Source: Nemophila menziesii
Lineage: Eukaryota > Streptophyta > Magnoliopsida > Boraginales > Hydrophyllaceae
Direction of reading: 5' to 3'
Assembly: GCA_029959085.1 (NCBI GenBank)
Contig: JARWIR010000010.1
Location: forward strand, 9,817,001 to 9,881,000
Length of the DNA: 64,000 nt
Below the pieces are notes generated by a model. The model saw only the letters and a list, made by a program, of their open reading frames with translations, ran no database searches and had not been told where the DNA came from. Made by a program: the position numbers and the translations under genes. Shown one piece after another: positions 57,206-64,000 of this stretch. Numbering within the stretch: the first letter of the stretch is position 1; every line of letters starts with the position of its first letter.

Positions 57206-59008
57206 TATTGCTTCTTGGATGGTTACTCCGGGTATAATCAAATTTACGTGGCTCCAGAAGATTAACATAAAACAACGTTTACATGCCCCTTTGGTACTTT
57301 TGCATATCGTAGAATGCCATTTGGGTTGTGTAATGCTCCTGCTACCTTTCAAAGATGCATGATGGCTATCTTCTGGGATATGATTGATAACTTTCTTGAA
57401 GTGTTTATGGATGATTTCTCTGTATTTGGTGATGATTTTGATAAGCGCTTAGATAATTTGGAAAAAGTGTTAATCAGATGCAAAGAAACAGATTTGGTCT
57501 TAAACTGGGAGAAGTGTCATTTCATGGTTCGCGAAGGTATTGTTCTGGGTCACAAGGTTTCGAGTGTTGGATTGCAAGTCGATAGAGCAAAGATAGAGGT
57601 AATTAAAACTCTTCCCCCTCCTGTTTCTGTTAAAGGGGTAAGAAGTTTTCTTGGCCATGCTGGTTTTTATAGGCGATTTATTAAAGATTTTTCTAAGATT
57701 GCGAAACCGTTATGCAACTTACTCGAAAAGGATTCCAAATTCCTTTTTGATAAAGCTTGTTTAGCGGCTTTCAAAGCAATCAAAGAAAAACTTATCTCAG
57801 CTCCTATAGTAGTACCTCCAGATTGGAATTTACCGTTTGAAGTTATGTGTGATGCGAGTGATTTATGTATGGGAGCTGTATTAGGACAAAGAAAAGAGAA
57901 AGTTTTTCATTCGATTTATTATGCTAATAAAACTTTTAATGGTGCTCAAGTGAATTATACAGTTACAGAAAAGAAGTTGCTAGCGGTTGTGTATTCATTC
58001 GATAAATTTCGCTCTTATCTTCTTGGAGCGAAAGTTATTGTTTATACAGATCATTCAGCGATTCGATATCTTATGGAGAAGAAGGATGATAAACCGAGGT
58101 TAATCAGATGGGTTTTATTGCTTCAAGAGTTCGATTTAGAGATCAAGGATAGAAAAGGGTGTGAGAATCAGGTTGCGGATCATCTATCGAGGTTAGAAGG
58201 TTCAGAGTTGAATAGTGGTACTGAAGCAGTTAGAGAAGAATTTCCTGATGAGAATTTATTCGTAGTTCGTGATTATGAAGCGCCTTGGTATGCGGATATT
58301 GCAAACTTAGTGTTAAGTGGTTCCATTCCTGAAGGTTCAACTTATCAAGAGAGAAAAAGATTAGCTCACCGTGCAAGACAATTCTTTTGGGAGGATCCTT
58401 TTCTCTATAAAGTGTGTGCTGATCAGATGGTAAGAAGATGTGTAGCCAAGGAAGAAATTGAAGCTATTATAGCTGGATGTCACGATTCACCTTATGGTGG
58501 ACATTTCAAAGGAGATCGAACTGCTGCTAAGGTATTACAATCTGGTTTCTATTGGCCTTCTATTATAAAAGATTGTCATGAATATACTAAAAGATGTACT
58601 AGATGCCAATTTACCGGAAACATATCCAAGAGGGATGAGATGCCACGTAATAATGTGTTAGAAGTTGAAATATTCGATGTTTGGGGTATAGATTTTATGG
58701 GTCCGTTCGTTCCTTCAAATGGTAACCTCTACATCTTATTAGTTGTTGATTACGTGTCTAAGTGGGTAGAAGCGGTGGCTTTACCTACCAATGATTCTAG
58801 AGTGGTGATTAAGTTCTTAAAATCACATATTTTCACTAGACATGGAACTCCAAGGGTGATTATTAGCGATGGAGGTACTCATTTCGTTAATAAGTATTTG
58901 AAGACTGTTCTAGAGAAATATGGAGTCACACATCGTGTATCTACTGCTTATCATCCACAAGCCAATGGTCAAGCTGAAGTATCAAATCGTGAGGTAAATC
59001 TATCTTAG
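57206..59008 (+). pseudogene. pol: RT (catalytic part), RNase H and integrase of element E
   Basis: Same frame as the preceding part; a second stop TAA at 57263-57265 (CAA in C), then open from 57266 to 59008. [22 protein letters not shown] (Asp pair 57410-57415). RNase [23 protein letters not shown] (Lys at 57974-57976 where C has Glu in the conserved KELLA motif), [11 protein letters not shown]. Integrase: HHCC region, DD35E with Asp at 58691, Asp at 58868 and Glu at 58976. The frame is lost by a 1-bp loss near 58995. Confidence 0.9.
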
Positions 59009-59043
59009 AGAAAACCGTTGGTCCTACTAGAAAAGATTGGTCT

Positions 59044-59589
59044 ATGAAATTAGATGATGCACTTTGGGCATATCGAACTGCTTTCAAAACTCCAGTAGGT
59101 GCTTCTCCGTATCAAATGGTTTATGGTAAGGCTTGTCACTTACCTCTTGAACTTGAAATGGGTGCCTATTGGGCTATTGCAAAGTTAAATTTAGATCCTA
59201 CGCTAGCTGGTGAGAATCGAATGATGAAACTTAATGAGCTTGATGAATTTAGATTACATGCTTATGAAAATGCTAAACTTTACAAAGAAAATACTAAGAG
59301 ATGGCATGATAATCGGATTCGAGAGAAGAACTTTGTAGTGGGACAAAGAGTGTTGAAATATAATTCGAAGTTCAGTAATTATCCGGGGAAATTAAGATCG
59401 AAGTGGTCGGGTCCTTACATTGTAACCAAGGTTACACCTCATGGAGCTATAGAGATAGAACATCCACTTGAGAACCGTACATTCATGGTGAACGGTCATC
59501 GTTTAAAGATTTATCATGGAGGTGAAGACACCGATCGTGCAAAAGACCCACATCCCGGAGAGGTCATGTACCTCCTCGAAGCTCCTTAG
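59044..59589 (+). pseudogene. pol: Integrase C-terminal part of element E
   Basis: Shifted one frame from the preceding part. [29 protein letters not shown] is the end of the core; [17 protein letters not shown] and [11 protein letters not shown] are the GPY/F module. It ends [11 protein letters not shown], as in C. This is the reference for recognising the tail modules of B and D. Confidence 0.88.
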
Positions 59590-59604
59590 AAGCACGAGGT
59601 AACC

Positions 59605-59621
59605 CGTCGAGCTTAACGACG
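59605..59621 (+). other. Post-pol hairpin, element E
   Basis: Stem CGTCG/CGACG around AGCTTAA, fifteen bases after the pol stop (59587-59589). Confidence 0.7.
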
Positions 59622-59824
59622 TTAAACAAGAGCCAATTTCTTGTATATTAGCTTAAGTATTTCAATTACATAGTGTAAATTAGTTAAGTTTTTCGTTAAT
59701 TTTAGTTTTTATTTTTAAGAAATGAGGAAGGGTGTTTGTTTTTGATGATTTCAGGGGTATAATGGTCATGAGTTTGGGGTCAAAATGTTGAGAAAACGAA
59801 AAAAAATTGAAGTCCACAGCAGGT
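59622..59824 (+). other. Spacer between post-pol hairpin and GC array, element E
   Basis: AT-rich; carries a purine-tract copy (GAGTTTGGGGTC, 59770-59781) directly before the array. Confidence 0.55.
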
Positions 59825-60245
59825 TTGACCGGCTAGCCGGCGAGCTGGCCGGCATACCGGCCAAACGAGCTGAAGAACCCCAACTCTCTGACCACTGCGT
59901 CAGCGACAACGCAGCATTGCTGCCTCATCATTCGCGCCAGCGAGAATCCGCCGGCATTCCGGTCAACTGACCGGCTAGCCGGCCAAAGAGGAAGGAGTTT
60001 CTGGTCCTTGCGTCAGCGACGACGCAAGATTGCTGCGTCATCAAATGCGCCATCGACATTTGACCGGCATGCCGGCGAATCCGCCGGCTAGCCGGCCAAG
60101 AATGTCGAGAGTTCTGATCACTGCGTCAGCGACGACGCAATATACTTGCGTTTTGAGGTAAAAAAAAAAATCGAATTTAGTAATTATTTTTCCCCGCCCT
60201 CGCGACCGGCATGCCGGCGAATCCGCCGGCTAGCCGGCCAGCTGT
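59825..60245. repeat. GC-rich inverted-repeat array, type 1, element E
   Basis: About 420 bp. CCGGCTAGCCGG and CCGGCATGCCGG-type palindromes in pairs, each pair followed by TGCGTCAGCG...GACGCA, in about 120-bp modules. Near-identical in plan to A and C, in inverted orientation in the window because E is on the plus strand. Confidence 0.86.
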
Positions 60246-60630
60246 TGCGAGAGGCGGTTTTGAGTTGATTAAACCTAGTTTTTTGCCTCTTTTCCAAGCC
60301 AAGTCTTATATGCCGAATCCTTGCCTCCACCTACTCCGAAAATCATCAACAAACAAGTATAAAATCATCAAATCAAGCCTTCTATCATCACAAAAACACA
60401 AAATCAACTCATAGCTTCTCCAAAACATCACCAAAATTCATATTTTCTCCAAAAATTCTCTCTTCCCAACCTTGAAATTAAACCCAATTCATTCAAAATC
60501 CCTCTCAAATAACCTTAACCCATCTCATATTCCACCTAATCCTTCAAGTTTTAAGCCTCAAAACATCAAATTTCAAAGCTTTTCTCTAGCTTTTTCTCTA
60601 TTTGAAGTTTTGAGTTTGGGGTGAAAAGAG
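60246..60630 (+). other. ORF2 leader of element E
   Basis: No gene; C/A-rich. A purine-tract copy (TGAGTTTGGGGTG, 60611-60623) ends seven bases before the ORF2 ATG. Confidence 0.6.
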
Positions 60631-61961
60631 ATGACTAACAGAACCGATTCCATGTGCAACTATCAAAACATACCAAGAAACAGGAACAATGTTGGAGCTA
60701 GCCCAGACCAAGCAATTGAGATTCCGGATTCGCGATCCAAAAAGACTATCCAAAACCCAATTGCTCCGAAAAGAAAAGAAAATCCGAGTAAGGCTAATCC
60801 GAATAAGAGTAGGTTAATTGATGAGAGTGATGAAGAAAGTGAGGAAGAAGTTGAAGAAGAGATTGAGGATGAAACTGAACAAGAAGTTCCCGAAGAACCA
60901 GTGCAACAACCGAAAGCTCCGCATAGGAAAGCTTGGGCTCAAAAGCCTAAGAGAGTCTTCGTTCCTTGGGATACTCAGGTTCGTGATCGAATTGAATTTT
61001 TGAAGTTTGGTGAGGAGATGAATCTTCCTAAAGGTATTATGACTAGTGCTTATAAAGATTATGGTATTACTTGTGATAAATTGGGTTGGAAGGAATTGAG
61101 AGAAAGGAAGCTTGAGTATATTCCTACCTTGGTGCGAGATTTTTATGAAGGAATCGCCTTCTCAAAAGAAGCAGTTATTATTCGCAAAAAGGTAGTTCCT
61201 TTCTCCGTTGAGCTTATTCGTAAATCATTAAAATTACCCGAGTTTTCCGGAATATGACCGTTTCAAGAATCTCTTAAAGAGCCTTCGTTTGATTATGAAT
61301 CCCTTTGGGGGAAAGTGCTTGTTGATGGGGCCCGCCAATTCCTGAAGGAGAGAGATATCCTGGACAGATGTATAGTAGTAATTTGCTACCATGTGCTAAG
61401 ATTTGGTCACGTTTCATAATCCTTACCTTCTTCGGAGTTAAACATATATCAGAAGTGAAGAAGGAGCATCTTTTGTTCATTAAATGTATTATCGAGGAGA
61501 AGCCTATAGATGTTGCTCGAGTTATATATGATACCATCATGGAATTTGCTAGAATTCCTACTTCACAACAAAATCTCAAATTTCCTTGTACCATCACTAC
61601 TTTGTGCTTAGACGCAAAGGTTCCGCGTAAAGACGCAGAGATTGACCGTGTTGTAGTATGTGAGAGTATGGGTTTAACTTTGATCAAGAATATTCATGAT
61701 GAGGTGTTAAAAGCAACAAGAAATCCGAGGGCTCCTCCAAAGAAGAAGATGCATACAACTGATGAGTTGGAAGCGAAAGTGAAGGTTTTAGAAGAGAACC
61801 AAGTGAAGATGATTGCATCTTTGGGAAACGTTACAAAAGAGTTAGAACTTCTCCGAAACATTTTAATGGGGGTGAGCACAATTCAACACGCCACCTATGG
61901 TATTCTTACGCAAGAGAAAGTTCATGGACGCAACACCGATAACCAGCCTCGCGCTGGTTAA
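60631..61961 (+). pseudogene. ORF2 of element E (one stop, one frameshift)
   Basis: Starts MTNRTDSMCNYQ. Open to a TGA at 61255-61257 (TGT in C); a 1-bp loss near 61333 then shifts the frame, which is open again from 61368 to the stop at 61959-61961. Domains as in C: basic/acidic N-terminus (DEESEEEVEEEIEDE), central 'plant transposon protein'-like domain (RVFVPWDTQVRDRIEF, CAKIWSRFII, VARVIYDTIMEF), C-terminal coiled coil. No membrane segment. The stop codon overlaps the AACCAGC/GCTGGTT hairpin (61941-61959). Confidence 0.8.
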
Positions 61962-63419
61962 GATACGTTTTCTATCCCTTTCGCGTTTTAGTTAGTTTAG
62001 CTTATTTTTATTTGCGTTGAGTCTTTTCGAGTCGTGGGGACACGACTCATTTTTGAGTTTGGGGTGGGGTTCGTTGCCTCATCCCAGTTTTTATGTGTTA
62101 TGTGTTTTATTTGCTTTCAATAAAATAATTTTCGGAGTTGCGTTTGACTATAGAAGATTTTAAATGTCCCTTTAAGCAGACTTTTGATGAATCAATGATA
62201 GTAAATAGTGGACTTTAGAGAATAATATAAAACGCACTTACAATTGCATGCGAACATAGGTAATTGATAGGAAAAATTAATGAACAATGCAAATGAAGTA
62301 AGCTTGTACTTAAGGAATATGTTTGGTGTGTAGAACGTGAAATCCTAATTAGTAGAGAACCCACCTAGACATGAACTAAAGACAAGCTATGTACTTAGGA
62401 AAATGATAGGGGCAGTTCTTTGTTAGCCATTTGAAGCCTTTTAGCTTGCTATCCCTTATTATAATTTTATTCGTCTTAGCCCAATTTTGAGCCTTAAGCC
62501 TTTCTTTTGTAGCCACGATATAAGCCCATTATCCTTCAGATTATTAGGCATGACCAAATGACCCGCACTTGAATCACAACCCTGAGACTTGTCTCGAGCT
62601 TGAGTTTGGGGTGGTGGGACCACATTTGGGAAGATACATTGGGAAGGGATTATATGTGTTTGTATTGAGGCACAAAAATGTAGATGATATTATTATTTGT
62701 AACCCTTTGCCGGGATTTGAAAAGAAAGAAAAAAGAGAAAAAGAAAAAAATATTATAAGAGACATGACCTTTCACATCAAAACGAGGGTCATGTGTATCT
62801 TGTACAAAAAAATGAAAAATGAAAAAAAAAAGAAAACAAAAAGAAAGAAAGAATAAAAGAAACCGGCAAAGTGGAATATTTTTGGAAATCATCTTAGTTT
62901 TTATTGGGTTGACATGGGGACGCAACATTGGCGCGTCAAATGGGTGAGTGAGAACATTTTTGAGCGTAACTCAAGCTCGAGGACATGTGGACGGTAAGTG
63001 AGGAGAGAGCCAAAAGCTCACTTCAAATTTACCAAATATACATCCATACCGTCCTTAAGCCATCATTAAAACCATAAAGACCTCGTGATTCCTAAGTGCA
63101 TAGTGAATTTATAATTCTGTTGATAGGGATTATAGTAGGTGGAGCGTTCAAAGCGATTTAGGATTAATGACCACCCTATAGCCATCATACAGATATGAGT
63201 ACAAGTGTAACCTTCAAGCATTGCAACTTTAATTTTATGATTGAGATTATTTATGTTTGATGTTGCATGATTAATGTATGTATATGTTAGTTTTTAAAGT
63301 TTTGCTATATGAGATTTATCTTAAGAATTGCTTTAGGTGTATTTGCTAGCTTCTATTTGTTCTTGCGTTTACTTCTACCCCTTGTTTTGTTTTGTTTTGC
63401 TTTGCCGGGACGACAAAGG
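61962..63419 (+). other. Conserved non-coding 3' region of element E
   Basis: No gene. In order: GAGTCGTG hairpin (62029-62048), purine-tract copies at 62054-62069 and 62601-62619, long-range pairing CTTTGCCGG (62705-62713) with CCGGCAAAG (62863-62871) enclosing an A/G-rich stretch, and the AGTGAG...CTCACT hairpin (62997-63022). The ORFs here are lysine-rich readings of the purine stretch. Confidence 0.7.
62029..62048 (+). other. GAGTCGTG hairpin after ORF2, element E
   Basis: Perfect 8-bp stem, loop GGGA; directly followed by a purine-tract copy. Confidence 0.75.
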
Positions 63420-63435
63420 TTTGAGTTGGGGGTCT
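63420..63435 (+). promoter_or_regulatory. Polypurine tract of element E
   Basis: TTTGAGTTGGGGGTCT immediately before the 3' LTR. Confidence 0.85.
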
Positions 63436-64000
63436 TGATGTCTCCTTAATTATTCTTATTTTCGACCCTTAGGAGACATCATTTTTGGTGTTTATTTAAT
63501 CAATTCGATAGACTTTTGGACTAAATATGCAATAATATGATTTTCCTCTTTTATTTCTAGCATTTTTGATTTATTAAGCTTTTGCGCGTAATATTGGTAT
63601 TTTTAGTGTAAAGTTTACAGGTTTTAGATGTTAGCTTGAAGAGGAATCCGAGGAGAAAGTCAAAGATAAAAAGATAGAGTCAAGATTTGAAAAGAAATCC
63701 CGAAGATATTATTTTTAGAGCTGAAAATCCATTTTCCAGGCCATAGATTGCTGATTTCGAGGTGCTTAAGCGATGATTTAGCCGCTGACCTTTGAAGATA
63801 AAACGCTCCTTATCGAGTTACGGAACTTTAGCAACTGGAATGAGGTCAATCGGAGTCATAACGCATCGGGAAAAGCCGTTTTAGTGAAGACATATCAGCA
63901 GTTACGGGATTTTGGGCTAAGTTAATGGATTTGGGCCTTTTATATTCCATTTAATTAAAAGATTAGGGCCAAGTCCGAATTTCCACCTATAAAACCAGCC
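63436..64000 (+). repeat. 3' LTR of element E (5' part; runs off window)
   Basis: Starts TGATGTCTCCTTA with the internal inverted copy; TATAAAA at 63988-63994. About ten differences by eye against 42956-43520. Confidence 0.92.

Larger units (their letters stand above)
42956..64000 (+). mobile_element. Element E: autonomous-type Athila-like element, decayed, runs off window
   Basis: 5' LTR split by D (42956-44342 and 53650-53824), PBS, gag-PR-RT-RNaseH-IN, hairpin, type 1 GC array, ORF2, 3' region, purine tract, start of 3' LTR (63436 on). Lesions: two stops in RT (57203, 57263), a 1-bp loss in integrase (near 58995), a stop and a 1-bp loss in ORF2. Inserted in F's 3' LTR; the left flank is ACCGA. 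Confidence 0.93.

Overview
The window looks like nuclear heterochromatin of a flowering plant. It is AT-rich and consists almost entirely of LTR retrotransposons inserted into one another; I recognise no host gene, tRNA gene or rRNA gene. All elements are Ty3/gypsy of the Athila-like type. The evidence is a primer-binding site reading TGGCGCCGCTGCCGGGGA (tRNA-Asp type), LTRs beginning TGATGTCTCC, a purine tract ending GGGGGTCT or similar just before the 3' LTR, a Gag-PR-RT-RNaseH-IN polyprotein with a DLGAS protease motif, and a second ORF ('ORF2') after pol in the position often called env-like. The species cannot be named from this sequence.

Left nest (1-30206). A minus-strand LTR (H, only its right part at 29262-30206) was split by plus-strand element B (8373-29261). 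B was then hit twice. A tandem of minus-strand element A lies in B's leader (1-8372, read as internal region, LTR, internal region, LTR, with the LTRs shared between units). Autonomous-type minus-strand element C (12769-25418) lies inside B's ORF2 and is flanked by the target duplication GAAAG. B encodes Gag, protease and an integrase-tail (GPY/F-like) module but no reverse transcriptase. A encodes only an unfamiliar Gln/Trp-rich protein. C has a full pol broken by stops and a frameshift.

Middle (30207-31842). About 1.6 kb is not explained by these families.

Right nest (31843-64000). The structure is four deep: minus element G (31843-35955 visible) contains plus element F (35956-42955 visible), whose 3' LTR contains plus element E (42956 to the window end), whose 5' LTR contains minus element D (44343-53644, target duplication CATAT). 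E is autonomous in type but damaged. D has the same RT-less Gag-PR-GPY/F plan as B. F keeps only the Gag zinc knuckle and linker. G shows only its 3' half.

The most interesting signal is non-coding and shared by up to seven elements of different coding content: (1) a hairpin just after the gag-pol stop whose stem covaries between families; (2) a GC-rich array of short inverted repeats between pol and ORF2, built from two unrelated sequence types in the same place; (3) a purine-tract copy directly upstream of the ORF2 start; (4) hairpins at the ORF2 stop in several elements; (5) an 8-bp GAGTCGTG/CACGACTC hairpin after ORF2; (6) a long-range CTTTGCCGG/CCGGCAAAG pairing in the 3' region. I infer a shared set of cis-acting RNA or DNA signals that lets RT-less elements use the machinery of autonomous relatives. 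This is not shown experimentally.
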